64,000 bases of DNA from Acutalibacter muris (GTDB taxonomy: Bacteria; Bacillota; Clostridia; Oscillospirales; Acutalibacteraceae). The first letter of the stretch is position 1; each line of letters begins with the position of its first letter. Below are positions 51,599 to 60,312 of this stretch, piece by piece. The translations under genes were made by a program, and so were the position numbers. The notes beneath the pieces are model-generated. The model searched no databases. It was not told the DNA's origin and saw only the letters and a list, made by a program, of their open reading frames with translations. Location: contig NZ_CP021422.1 in NCBI RefSeq assembly GCF_002201475.1, positions 3,224,001 through 3,288,000 of the forward strand. Direction: 5' to 3'.

Positions 51599-52768
51599 TT
51601 GAATATTCTTATCATTGGAAATGGGTTTGATTTAGCTCATGGCCTACCCACAAAATATGAGCATTTTTTGAAATATGTTGACGCCTTTAAGCGATTTAAG
51701 GATATCTGTAAACAAGAAAGCGTTAAGGCTGACTGGGAAACTGCGAACGAAGAAGATAAAGATTTTATACTACACTTTGCTAATCTTTATGATAAAAAAC
51801 CACAAATTTATAAAGAAATAGAAAACCTAATTTCAAATAATGTTTGGATTGATTATTTTTGGAAGATTTATAAAAGCCGAGGAATAGCTGGGAAAGATGG
51901 GTGGATCGATTTTGAGAGTGAAATATCAAGGATAATACAAACACTTGATAAAGCAAGGCTTACTATTTTAGAAGAGATAAACCGAGGTCAAAAGCTGGGA
52001 AAAATGACGTATCAACAATCAAATATTCTCTCTCCGCTTTGGGGTAAACCGGGAACAAGCTGTGATAGCATGAAATTTGATGAAAACGCAGTCGGATATA
52101 AAAAAACACGATTTTTAACAGATTTAAATAGGCTTACACGGTGCTTGGAAATCTATCTGAGTAATTATGTTGAAGAAATTACTCCTAAAGTTAAACTACC
52201 GGACATTGATGGGCTGACTATTCATTGTGTTCTTAGTTTTAATTACACTCATACATATCAAAGATTTTATGACGCAAACAAAAATCCAAAAATAAGATAC
52301 GACTATATTCACGGGGAAACAAAAGCTGGAAGTGACGTCGATAATTGCAATCTTATTCTTGGAATTGATGAATATTTAGAAGGATATGCCAAAGATAGAG
52401 ACAATGAGTTCATTCAGTTCAAGAAATTTTATCAGAGAATTTATAAAAAGACTGGCTGCAAATATATTGACTGGATGAATAGTATGGCACAGATGCCATC
52501 GGGTTATGGGAGAAACGGAGATGCCATACATAATGTCTATATTATAGGACATTCCTTGGACATTACCGACAAAGATATTCTTTCAAGCCTAATTAACATG
52601 GAAAGCACCAAAACAACAATTTTCTATCATAGTCAGACAACTCTGGGAAACCAAATAAGTAATCTTGTCAAAGTCCTCGGCGAGGATAGGCTTATTGCTA
52701 AAGTACATGGGGCAAATGCAAGCATTGTTCTACAAAAACAGCAGGAGGCAATCCCGATAGAGCATTAA
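51599..52768 (+). CDS. AbiH-family abortive infection protein
   Basis: 389 residues from TTG 51599 (AAAGGAGG at 51581). It begins NILIIGNGFDLAHGLPTKYE, the AbiH signature, with the later LSFNYTHTYQRFYD and YIIGHSLDITDKDILS blocks, all typical. Such proteins stop phage growth by killing or arresting the infected cell; the mechanism is not known. Much more AT-rich than the ICE backbone and placed between mobC and the relaxase, so it is recently gained cargo. Confidence 0.85.
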   Translation: MNILIIGNGFDLAHGLPTKYEHFLKYVDAFKRFKDICKQESVKADWETANEEDKDFILHFANLYDKKPQIYKEIENLISNNVWIDYFWKIYKSRGIAGKDGWIDFESEISRIIQTLDKARLTILEEINRGQKLGKMTYQQSNILSPLWGKPGTSCDSMKFDENAVGYKKTRFLTDLNRLTRCLEIYLSNYVEEITPKVKLPDIDGLTIHCVLSFNYTHTYQRFYDANKNPKIRYDYIHGETKAGSDVDNCNLILGIDEYLEGYAKDRDNEFIQFKKFYQRIYKKTGCKYIDWMNSMAQMPSGYGRNGDAIHNVYIIGHSLDITDKDILSSLINMESTKTTIFYHSQTTLGNQISNLVKVLGEDRLIAKVHGANASIVLQKQQEAIPIEH

Positions 52769-52858
52769 TTATAGAAATTAAGTTAATAAATTATTTGAAA
52801 GAATGACAGAAGGTGAGTTGCCTTACTGTCATTTTTTCTGTTAAAAGGAGGTGCTACC

Positions 52859-54265
52859 ACGGCCACGACCTACATCCGGCCCTACAAGCAGGCGGCGGGA
52901 CTGAGCGCCGTCCAGACGATGGAGGAGCGGTTTGCCTACGGGCTCAACCCCCAAAAGCTGGGGGCCGTGTCCTCCCACCTTTGCGACCCGGCCACAGCCG
53001 CCGCCGAGTTTCTGCTGGTGAAAAGCGAATACCAGGCGGCCACCGCCCGGCCCGTGGAGCGCGGGGCTCTGTTTTTCCAGATACGGCAGGCGTTCCCGCC
53101 CGGCGAGGTGACGGCGGAGGAGGCAAACAAGCTGGGCTTTGAAACGGCGATGCGCTGGACGAAAGGCAAGTACCAGTTTTTCGTCTGCACCCATACCGAC
53201 AAGGGCCACATTCACAATCATATCTATTTCAATTCCACGGCCTTTGACTGCTCCCGGAAATTTCATAATTTCCTCGGCTCCAGCTTTGCCCTCCGGCGGC
53301 TGTCTGACCGGGTATGTCTGGAGCATGATTTGTCCGTGATACAAAACCCCAAACAGCACAGCAAGGGCCGTTTCCTCCACTATGGCCAGTGGATAGGCGA
53401 CAAGCCGCCCTCCGCTCAACAGCGGGGGCGGCTGGCAATCATCGCGGCCCTTGAAAAAAAGCCCGCCGACTTTGCCGCGTTCCTCCGGCTGATGGAAGAG
53501 TCCGGCTTTGCCGTCAAGTGCGGGCGGGGCGGCGTGGTTTCGTTCCTCGCGCCGGGGCAGGACAAGTACACCCGGCTCCGGGCATCCACCCTCGGCGCGG
53601 GCTTTGACCCCGAGGACATCCGGGCAGTGATCGCCGGGGAGCGGCCCCTCCCGGAGCTCCCCAAGAACGCGCCGCCCCCGGCCCGGCAGGTGGGGCTTAT
53701 CATTGACATTCAAAAGCGCATGGCCGAGGGCAAGGGCCCGGCTTATGAACGGTGGGCGAAAGTCTACAACCTAAAGCAGATGGCCGCCGCCCTCCAGTTT
53801 TTGCAGGAAAACAATCTCACCGACTATGACGCGCTGGCGGCAAAGACCACGGCGGCGGTTGACCGGGCCTACGCGCTGGCCGGGGAGCTCCAGACCACCG
53901 AGGCCGCCCTCTCGAAAGTCTCCAAGCTGATGGGGGCCGTGGTGGACTATGCCAAGGCCCGGCCCGTGTTCGATGGCTACAAGGCGGCCCGGTACTCGAA
54001 AAAATACCTTGCCGAGCACGAGGCGGAGCTTGCCACCTACCGGGCGGCCCGGGCCGCTATGAATGAATTGTTGGGCGGTGCAAAGCTCCCCAAAATGGAC
54101 GCGCTGAAAAAACAGCGGCGGGAGCTGGCGGATAAGAAAAAGGCCCTCTATGCCGAGTATAGGCAGGCCCAGCGGGATATGCGGGAGGCCGTGGCGGTCA
54201 AGGCCAACATCGACCATCTGCTCGGCCTTACGGACGGGCGCACAGATAAGGAACAGACGCGATAG
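52859..54265 (+). CDS. MobA/VirD2-type relaxase, apparent ACG start
   Basis: 468 residues if begun at ACG 52859 (ribosome site AAAAGGAGG, 9 bases away), giving the family's usual N-terminus ATTYIRPYKQAAGLS. The first ATG in frame is 52919. Catalytic Tyr candidate is in TYIRPY or FAYGL; metal-binding histidines are in THTDKGHIHNHIYFN. It nicks oriT and pilots the strand. The C-terminal half is coiled and lacks a helicase or primase domain. Confidence 0.85.
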   Translation, partial: TATTYIRPYKQAAGLSAVQTMEERFAYGLNPQKLGAVSSHLCDPATAAAEFLLVKSEYQAATARPVERGALFFQIRQAFPPGEVTAEEANKLGFETAMRWTKGKYQFFVCTHTDKGHIHNHIYFNSTAFDCSRKFHNFLGSSFALRRLSDRVCLEHDLSVIQNPKQHSKGRFLHYGQWIGDKPPSAQQRGRLAIIAALEKKPADFAAFLRLMEESGFAVKCGRGGVVSFLAPGQDKYTRLRASTLGAGFDPEDIRAVIAGERPLPELPKNAPPPARQVGLIIDIQKRMAEGKGPAYERWAKVYNLKQMAAALQFLQENNLTDYDALAAKTTAAVDRAYALAGELQTTEAALSKVSKLMGAVVDYAKARPVFDGYKAARYSKKYLAEHEAELATYRAARAAMNELLGGAKLPKMDALKKQRRELADKKKALYAEYRQAQRDMREAVAVKANIDHLLGLTDGRTDKEQTR

Positions 54266-54284
54266 CGGCGGTGACGCAGCCAAC

Positions 54285-54311
54285 CTCTTTGGGACATTTT
54301 GTCCCAAAGAG
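54285..54311. repeat. CTCTTTGGGAC-ATTTT-GTCCCAAAGAG hairpin repeat
   Basis: Perfect 11-bp stem with a 5-base loop, 20 bases after the relaxase stop. Longest intact example of the repeat used by IS1182. It may also terminate the relaxase transcript. Confidence 0.7.
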
Positions 54312-54339
54312 TCGGGTTTGGGGAGGCTCCCCAACAAGC

Positions 54340-54405
54340 ATTTTTGCGGGCCCATGGCCCAGCAAAAATTTCGGAGTGTGGCCACACCCGAATTGCTTGC
54401 CGAAA
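54340..54405. other. inverted repeats downstream of the relaxase, candidate oriT
   Basis: ATTTTTGCGGGCC and GGCCCAGCAAAAAT form a hairpin around CAT (54340-54369). The perfect palindrome GTGTGGCCACAC follows (54376-54387 by line position). Two dyads in a 190-bp non-coding stretch beside the relaxase gene would suit an origin of transfer; no nick-site consensus was recognised. Confidence 0.35.
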
Positions 54406-54453
54406 CGCGCAACCCCGGAAGTGGCGCGAAAAAACGGAGGCGCGTGCTTCTCT

Positions 54454-54813
54454 TTACGCATCCTCCGTTTCTTTAGCCGCTTTCATCGCTTGGATCATGG
54501 CTTCTACAATTTTTAGTTCTTTTTCGTCCAGGGCGTTAAGAATGGCGTCGATCCGCTTTCTGCACTCACTCCCTTTATTCTTGGACGGATAGAAATATTG
54601 ATCTACCGATATATCGAACATTGTCACCATCTGATAAAAGGTGTTGAGGCTGGGGTGCTGGCCGTCATTCTCGTTATACATGATGGTACGCGGAGCCCGG
54701 TCAACAATATAGGCCAGTTGCTCCTGCGTCATTCCGCTGGCTTCCCTTGCCCGCTTGATGGCGAGCCCTATATCGTGAAAATCAAATCGTCGATTATCTC
54801 TCTCAATCTTCAT
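54454..54813 (-). CDS. XRE-family regulator
   Basis: 119 residues from ATG 54813 (TTAGGTGAT). Helix-turn-helix at about 12-35 (IKRAREASGMTQEQLAYIVD), then a dimerisation-like helical tail (DAILNALDEKELKIVEAMI). Likely controls the convergently or divergently placed ICE genes; target not known. The start at 54843 lacks a ribosome site. Confidence 0.8.
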   Translation of the reverse strand: MKIERDNRRFDFHDIGLAIKRAREASGMTQEQLAYIVDRAPRTIMYNENDGQHPSLNTFYQMVTMFDISVDQYFYPSKNKGSECRKRIDAILNALDEKELKIVEAMIQAMKAAKETEDA

Positions 54814-54973
54814 AACATCACCTAATGTAATTTTACATTTCATATGATATTATTTGAACGATTGTGTATTTCATACTACTGACTGTTTAATTTCATATTG
54901 AACAACAAAAACAACTTCTACACGCTTGACTTTCACGTAACGTCATAGTGTATTATAGAGAAAACAGGAAAGG

Positions 54974-55705
54974 ATGATTAAAATGAAAGTAAAGTATATT
55001 CGTTCTGACGGCGTTTATCAAAAAATCGCAAATGCGTCCATTGAAAAGAAAAATGACATCTATCGTTATGAGTTAATGATGCCTTTCAAGAAAAAATGGG
55101 ACTGTTATAGTGTCCCAATGAAAGCATCAACGCCTAATGGATATGATGTAATAATGGCAAGCAGTATGCTTGGTCTTATTGCTCCAAGTAAAGTAGACAA
55201 ATCCCAGCAGAAAAATATCGAGCAAATTTCTTCTGATTTACTGTGGACTGCTTGTCAACAATCTATTCAGAAATCTTTGGATTGCTTTGCAAACAGTGGT
55301 ATTGAAGTACCAGTACAGGAATATCTTTTTACAATTTTGTTAGCAGATCCCGAAAGTCCCTATATTTCACTTAATGAAGGGTATTGTGGCGATGGAGGTA
55401 TTCCCGGCTATATTTTTGCATGGCTTGTTCCCAATCAATATACTTTGGAGCGGTTGCCAGTTGCTCTTGCACATGAAGTCAATCATAATATTCGATTTCA
55501 ATTTATTCGATGGAGAAATGATATTACACTGGCCGAAATGATGGTTAGCGAAGGACTTGCTGAAAATTTTGCAACTTATTTATATGGCGAAGATAAAGCG
55601 GGGCCGTGGGTAACTAAAACTGATATAAAAACCTTAAACGAATATATTAAACCGATTATTTATGATGGGTTAAATGTACAGGGCCTTGAAAATCTTAATC
55701 CTTGA
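54974..55705 (+). CDS. YjaZ/DUF2268-like putative Zn protease, C-terminus probably truncated
   Basis: 243 residues. It has HEVNHNIRF, an HExxH zinc motif, near residue 171 and a second acidic motif (MMVSEGLAENFATYLYG) that could supply the third ligand, as in DUF2268. AT-rich, unlike the ICE. It runs into the 3' end of the convergent RecD2 gene, and both proteins end early here, so a recombination joint lies near 55700. YjaZ proteins are thought to be cytosolic or exported proteases of unknown substrate. Confidence 0.65.
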   Translation: MIKMKVKYIRSDGVYQKIANASIEKKNDIYRYELMMPFKKKWDCYSVPMKASTPNGYDVIMASSMLGLIAPSKVDKSQQKNIEQISSDLLWTACQQSIQKSLDCFANSGIEVPVQEYLFTILLADPESPYISLNEGYCGDGGIPGYIFAWLVPNQYTLERLPVALAHEVNHNIRFQFIRWRNDITLAEMMVSEGLAENFATYLYGEDKAGPWVTKTDIKTLNEYIKPIIYDGLNVQGLENLNP

Positions 55706-57524
55706 TATAACCCACATCGCCATTGTTCACTTCGCCCAGATTTTTGGTTTGCATCACTCTGTTGCCAACCCGGAATACCCGCTTGCCATGTGCAGCCTCA
55801 GGCTTGCCGGGCGCGGGCGGGTTCACCAAGTCGCGCAGACGGAGGTTGAGTGCGTTGGCCCCGGTCTCCGTCTTTTTGCGGTAGGGGGTAAGCAGGGCAA
55901 CATTGTCCAGGCCATATTTCTTGACCTCCTGCATATATAGCGTTACCACCTTGTCTGCGGACGCTGCTATGTCAGGCGAGTCCACAAACTGGAAATCGTC
56001 ACCGAACTCCAGATTACGAACGCCCTTACGGATAGCTTTCGCGTTGACCGCAATCCGGCTCCCCGCCTGCTGGCGGAATACCTTATCAAGCCGGGCAACA
56101 GGCACCTTGCCGCTGGCGATGATCTCGCTGAGAACCGCTCCAGGACCCACAGAGGGCAGCTGGTCGCTGTCGCCAATCAGCACTACCTGTGCGCCCAGAC
56201 GGATAGCTCCCAATAAGTAATTAGCCAGGTACAGGTCCAACATGGAAACCTCGTCCACCAGAATCAAATCGGCGTCCACCAACTCAGGCTCGTTGAAATT
56301 GCCGTCCTCGTCAGCCATAAGATTCAGGGCCTTGTGGATGGTGGAGGCCGGGTGATTGGTGGCCTGCTCCATGCGGCGTGCCGCTCGCCCGGTGGGGGCA
56401 CAGCAGCAGATCATGCCGTCCGGGTTCTGCCGGTGGTAGATGTCAAGAATTGCTTTTTGAATCATGGTCTTACCCGTACCAGGACCGCCGGTTATAACAG
56501 ACAGCCCTTGGGTCAGGGCCATTTTAACGGCCTGCCGCTGCTCTGGAGCAAAGCTGAGATTCAGACGCTTTTCCGCGCCGTCCAGCTCGGTTTCCAGATT
56601 GATGCAGCCCTTTGTCTTGGCCCGCAAAAACTGCTGAATCCTCTGGGCTAGACATCTCTCGGTATGAGCGCTTTTCGCGCGGTACACATACTGGTCGTAG
56701 GTGGTGAGCTGCCCGCTCTCCACCAAACAGGCGGCACGGTTCGCCGCCATCCGGGTTGTAAGCTCCGGGGTGTCCAGCAGCTTGAGCGCCGCCTTGAGGA
56801 AAGCGTGTTTCTCAAGGCATAAGTGCCCATAGCTCTCTGCTTCGGTCAGCGTGTAGAGTAAGCCTTCGTCCACCCGTTCAGTGGACAGCTTGTCAAAACC
56901 CATACTGGCGGCAATTTTGTCGGCCGTCAGAAATCCCACGCCCGACAGCTCGCAAAGCCGGTAAGGGTGATTCTTAACGGTGTCCATGGTGTGCTCGGCG
57001 TACTCCTCATAGAACTTCAGCGCCTGCCTGGGCGTGATGCCGTGGGGCGCAAGGAACGCGATGATGTCCCTAGCTCCACGGTTCATCAGGTAGGACTCCC
57101 GGATTTTTTGCAGCTTTTTCGGGGTGATGCCCTTGATTTGCAGCAGCTTTTCCGGCTCAGAATCAAGCACATCCAGAGCCTTTATTCCGAACAAATCATA
57201 GATTTTTTCAGCCGTTTTCTGGCCAATGCCCTTAATCTGCCCGGAGGCAAGGTAGCCGATGACGCCCTCCTTTGTGGGCACCAGCACCTCATCATAGCTC
57301 TCCACCTCGAACTGGACGCCGTGCTTGGTGTTGGTATTCCACCGCCCCTGCATGTTGTACCGCAGGTTTTCAGCGGTGGGCAGACAGTAGCCAACGGCTT
57401 TTATCTGGGTCAGGATGTTCCCGGCAAGGTCCTTGACCTGCTCGCAGGGGTGGTAGAGTGCTACCATGTAGCTGCCGGGGCTGGGGATGGGCGGGTAGAT
57501 CACCCGCTGGAATTCACAAAGCAT
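55695..57524 (-). CDS. RecD2-like helicase, truncated at the C-terminus
   Basis: 609 residues from ATG 57524 (AAAGGAG). Helix-hairpin-helix region (IKGIGQKTAEKIYDLFG; ELSGVGFLTADKIA), Walker A GGPGTGKTM near 345, DEVSMLD (motif II), GDSDQLPSVGPG (motif III), then motif IV/V TPYRKKTETGANALN. The last motif (HKSQG, expected after GDVGY) is missing because the gene stops there, so unwinding is probably lost. Full RecD2 proteins are about 730-750 residues. Confidence 0.8.
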   Translation of the reverse strand: MLCEFQRVIYPPIPSPGSYMVALYHPCEQVKDLAGNILTQIKAVGYCLPTAENLRYNMQGRWNTNTKHGVQFEVESYDEVLVPTKEGVIGYLASGQIKGIGQKTAEKIYDLFGIKALDVLDSEPEKLLQIKGITPKKLQKIRESYLMNRGARDIIAFLAPHGITPRQALKFYEEYAEHTMDTVKNHPYRLCELSGVGFLTADKIAASMGFDKLSTERVDEGLLYTLTEAESYGHLCLEKHAFLKAALKLLDTPELTTRMAANRAACLVESGQLTTYDQYVYRAKSAHTERCLAQRIQQFLRAKTKGCINLETELDGAEKRLNLSFAPEQRQAVKMALTQGLSVITGGPGTGKTMIQKAILDIYHRQNPDGMICCCAPTGRAARRMEQATNHPASTIHKALNLMADEDGNFNEPELVDADLILVDEVSMLDLYLANYLLGAIRLGAQVVLIGDSDQLPSVGPGAVLSEIIASGKVPVARLDKVFRQQAGSRIAVNAKAIRKGVRNLEFGDDFQFVDSPDIAASADKVVTLYMQEVKKYGLDNVALLTPYRKKTETGANALNLRLRDLVNPPAPGKPEAAHGKRVFRVGNRVMQTKNLGEVNNGDVGYIKD

Positions 57525-57536
57525 TTTGTACTCCTT

Positions 57537-57758
57537 TCAGCCAACAGGAACCAGCGCCTTACGCGTCTGCGTGACTTGGTATTCTTCATCCTGCACAGCA
57601 TAGTTTTGGGCGTAAAAGACAGCCTCCTGTACCATATCGTCTGCCAGCCGGTCAAATTCTTGCACTAGCCGCACCCTGTTTCTCAGGTCATACATGGACC
57701 AATCCTCAAAATCGGCATCACAGTCAGTGCCGCGGCCCGGAAAGGTGGTGACCTGCAT
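57537..57758 (-). CDS. hypothetical ICE protein
   Basis: 73 residues from ATG 57758. Asp/Glu-rich with the motif MYDLRNRVRLVQEFDRLADD. No family recognised. It lies between the DUF932-like gene and the helicase in one operon. The frame continues upstream to 57845 through a Cys-containing stretch (NVCGVCRKPACV), so the true start is uncertain. Confidence 0.45.
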   Translation of the reverse strand: MQVTTFPGRGTDCDADFEDWSMYDLRNRVRLVQEFDRLADDMVQEAVFYAQNYAVQDEEYQVTQTRKALVPVG

Positions 57759-57774
57759 ATGCGTCCCTCGAAAG

Positions 57775-58980
57775 TCAACACAGGCGGGTTTTCTGCAGAC
57801 TCCACAGACATTTCCTGCACGGACCGGTAACTCTTCTGCCCGCAATTGGTGCAGTAGGACTTATAGCCGCTGGGAATACGTTCAGGGTGAGTGCTCGCGC
57901 CATGTTTTCCTCTACGGCCAGCAGCTTGCTTTCCGGCGTACCCTGGGTTTTGAGGATAAAGGGAATCTCCTGCATGGCAAAATAGACGTCGTGGGCCGTG
58001 GCCGGGCTGCCGCCCAAAGCCATCCCGTACATGGCGATGGCTTCCACCGCCGCCTTTTTGGGCAAGCTGAGCTTTTTACATACCCGGGTCATGGCGTTGA
58101 TGGGATAGTCCAACTCAACCTCAAGGAGCCTTTGCAGCTTGCCCACCAAGTCCCCAAACTGGGCAAAAACCTGGTCGAGAGCCGTCTCGAAGTCGGAAAC
58201 CTTGTGGCCTTTCCGGTGGTCTACCGCAACGCACTCCCCGATGTGGATGGGGACCTGGCCGCCTATAAGCAGGGCGGAAACCTTTGCCGAGGCTGTGCCG
58301 GTATCTGAGGTCATGAACCGGATACCCGGCGTGAGCTTTGCCGCTATGGAAGCCTTGCCCTGGGAGGCAAGCATTTTGGCATAGGCGCCCAACAGGTCCT
58401 CTTTCTGGCCGGGCATCTCCCAGGACGCGCTGACTATCGAGTGGTCGCAGTAGCCGTCCACAAAGCTGCTGCCTGGAAAGCGCTCGTCCAGCTTTGTTTT
58501 GAGGGTCATGAGCAGTTCATCCACCGGCAGCACGGCATAGTCGGCCTCGCCGCCGGAGTGAACTGCCGAGACCTTCTCATCCCGGATCAGCAGCAGGGCC
58601 TCATCACCGAACAGAGTCATGCAGGCGTTGAGGACATCCGCCAGCTTGTCACGCTTGAGCTTGGGCAGGGCGGTGCCGTTGATTTTGGCCCGGCCCAGCA
58701 GGCTCTTGTAGGCTGTGTCCCGGACGGGGTAGTAGCCGCTGTCCATCTTCATGGCGAGGCCCAGATTTTTTGCGGTGTCCTCCACCGCTTCCCGGCTGAT
58801 ACCGGGGGCAAAGGAGGAGAGGTCGCTGTAGAGCGGGGCGTTTTTGTCCAGAGGCTCCAGACGCAGATCTTTCACCCGGCGGCGCTTCCACTGGCTTTCC
58901 CGGGTTTGGTTCTCGTGGTACCCCAGCATAGCGGGGAAGTCCGGGAATGTGGCAGAATAGTTGTCCTGGCAGGTTGACAT
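57775..58980 (-). CDS. DUF932-like ICE protein
   Basis: 401 residues from ATG 58980 (GGGAG). Contains GYCDHSIVSASWEMPGQKED and TSDTGTASAKVSALLIGG, typical of DUF932 phage/plasmid proteins of unknown function. The last 35 residues (from NVFPAAI on) read poorly, while the neighbouring frame there encodes a CxxC-containing tail (SYCTNCGQKSYRSV), so a frameshift near 57880 is possible. Confidence 0.6.
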   Translation of the reverse strand: MSTCQDNYSATFPDFPAMLGYHENQTRESQWKRRRVKDLRLEPLDKNAPLYSDLSSFAPGISREAVEDTAKNLGLAMKMDSGYYPVRDTAYKSLLGRAKINGTALPKLKRDKLADVLNACMTLFGDEALLLIRDEKVSAVHSGGEADYAVLPVDELLMTLKTKLDERFPGSSFVDGYCDHSIVSASWEMPGQKEDLLGAYAKMLASQGKASIAAKLTPGIRFMTSDTGTASAKVSALLIGGQVPIHIGECVAVDHRKGHKVSDFETALDQVFAQFGDLVGKLQRLLEVELDYPINAMTRVCKKLSLPKKAAVEAIAMYGMALGGSPATAHDVYFAMQEIPFILKTQGTPESKLLAVEENMARALTLNVFPAAISPTAPIAGRRVTGPCRKCLWSLQKTRLC

Positions 58981-59198
58981 TTTGATACTCCCTTTCTTTG
59001 GTGAAATGCAAAAAGGCAGCGGTCATAATGACTGCTGCCTTTTGCCAGTACCGGCCCGATTCGGTTGTAAGAGGAAACAAAAAAGTGCCATCTATGTCTG
59101 CACACGGCAAACACTGATGACACTCTGTAACGCGGTGACTTTGTCCGTTGTCCGAACCTGATACTGTAATGCTATTTTATCAGGTTTTGGAGTGATTG
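58981..59198. other. intergenic stretch, nothing recognised
   Basis: About 220 bases between DUF932 and a regulator gene. GGCAGCAGTCATTATGAC read on the minus strand pairs partly with AAAAGGCAGCGGTCATAATG nearby (59006-59045), which may be a terminator for the upstream unit. No gene seen. Confidence 0.4.
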
Positions 59199-59543
59199 TC
59201 AATCTCCTTTAGTGTTCCTTTTTTCTGCCTGCTGGATTAAAAGCTCACACAAATCAAGAATATTTTCCTTTTCATCTGAAGGAAGCGCGAAAAGTTTTTC
59301 GCTCAAATATGACGCCCTGTGTTCCATGGATTTATCCACTACATCACAGAACACTTCGTCTGCTGAGATTTTCAGCTCATTCAGCAGCAAAACCATATTA
59401 TCATAACGAGGAAACCTTTTCCCTCTCTCTACATAGGAGATATACTGTACGGATAACCCGGTCCTTGCCGCCAGTTCCTCCTGGGTCAAGCCTAACCTTT
59501 CTCTACATGCCTTAAATCTGTTCCCAAACTTTTTGTCCGTCAT
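59199..59543 (-). CDS. XRE-family regulator
   Basis: 114 residues: helix-turn-helix FKACRERLGLTQEELAARTG at about 9-28 and SVQYISYVERGKRFPRYDNM (recognition helix and following loop). The C-terminal 45 residues are helical and acidic. Convergent with nothing, so it may control the DUF932 unit directly downstream. Confidence 0.8.
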   Translation of the reverse strand: MTDKKFGNRFKACRERLGLTQEELAARTGLSVQYISYVERGKRFPRYDNMVLLLNELKISADEVFCDVVDKSMEHRASYLSEKLFALPSDEKENILDLCELLIQQAEKRNTKGD

Positions 59544-59670
59544 ACCGCGCTCCCATCAGGCTCACTCATTTAGGTTAAATATAACCCTTTTTGTGGAAAG
59601 TAACCAACACGCTAAAGGTTTATACTGCGCCTTTAAGATGTATAAGCGCGGAATCTTTTTTTCAAAAAAG

Positions 59671-59697
59671 AACGACACTGGTGAAACCAGTGCCGTT
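59671..59697 (-). terminator. terminator of the Uma2 gene
   Basis: Minus strand AACGGCACTGGT / ACCAGTGTCGTT with a short GTTTC-type loop, followed by CTTTTTT. Confidence 0.85.
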
Positions 59698-59724
59698 AAA
59701 AGCGGATTGTAAAACTTTTCGAGG

Positions 59725-60225
59725 CTACATAAACACCTTGTTTACCTCAATATAGCACCCCTCCAGGCTGTTCACCTTGGCAGTGTCCTTTGAAGTATAG
59801 ACCTCGTGGAGGAGTAAAAGGCCGTCCTTCAGCAGGAACACCTCAATCGAACTGCTTGCCAGGTCCACCAGCCAAAGCTCCCTTACTCCGGCCCGCTGGT
59901 ACAGATTAAACTTCACCAGCCGGTCATGCCGCAGGCTGCCGGGGGAGATGATTTCTACCACCATCTCCGGCGCGCCTTTGCATCCCCGTTCGTTCAGCTT
60001 GGATTTGTCACAGATGACCGTGATATCCGGCTGAACTACCGTGTTTTTCTCAAATAAGCAGACCTCAAACGGGGCCGGTATGGCCCTGCAGGGCTTTCCT
60101 TCTAAGAAGTTCGTCAACTGCCGTATGAGTTCAGCCAGCACCAGCTGATGGGAGGTCGTTGGCACATCTAAACAAACTCTTTCCCCCTCGATTCGTTCAC
60201 AGCTACCGGATATTGGGGCGGCCAT
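59725..60225 (-). CDS. Uma2-family (DUF820) putative nuclease
   Basis: 166 residues of the PD-(D/E)XK-like DUF820 fold: VVQPDITVICDKSKL with the active Asp, then PEMVVEIISPGSLRHDRLVKFNLY, shortened, with Glu and Lys. The in vivo target is unknown. Own promoter and terminator, hence an independent insert between ICE genes. Confidence 0.85.
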   Translation of the reverse strand: MAAPISGSCERIEGERVCLDVPTTSHQLVLAELIRQLTNFLEGKPCRAIPAPFEVCLFEKNTVVQPDITVICDKSKLNERGCKGAPEMVVEIISPGSLRHDRLVKFNLYQRAGVRELWLVDLASSSIEVFLLKDGLLLLHEVYTSKDTAKVNSLEGCYIEVNKVFM

Positions 60226-60257
60226 TCTCGTTCCTCCTCTGCCGTCTGTATGCTTAT

Positions 60258-60286
60258 ATTATACCGTGCCTACACTTAAAAATCAA
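60258..60286 (-). promoter_or_regulatory. promoter of the Uma2 gene
   Basis: Minus strand: TTGATT (60286-60281), 17-bp spacer, TATAAT (60263-60258). Confidence 0.7.
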
Positions 60287-60312
60287 CGGGTCCGTCACAG
60301 GATTTGCTCATA

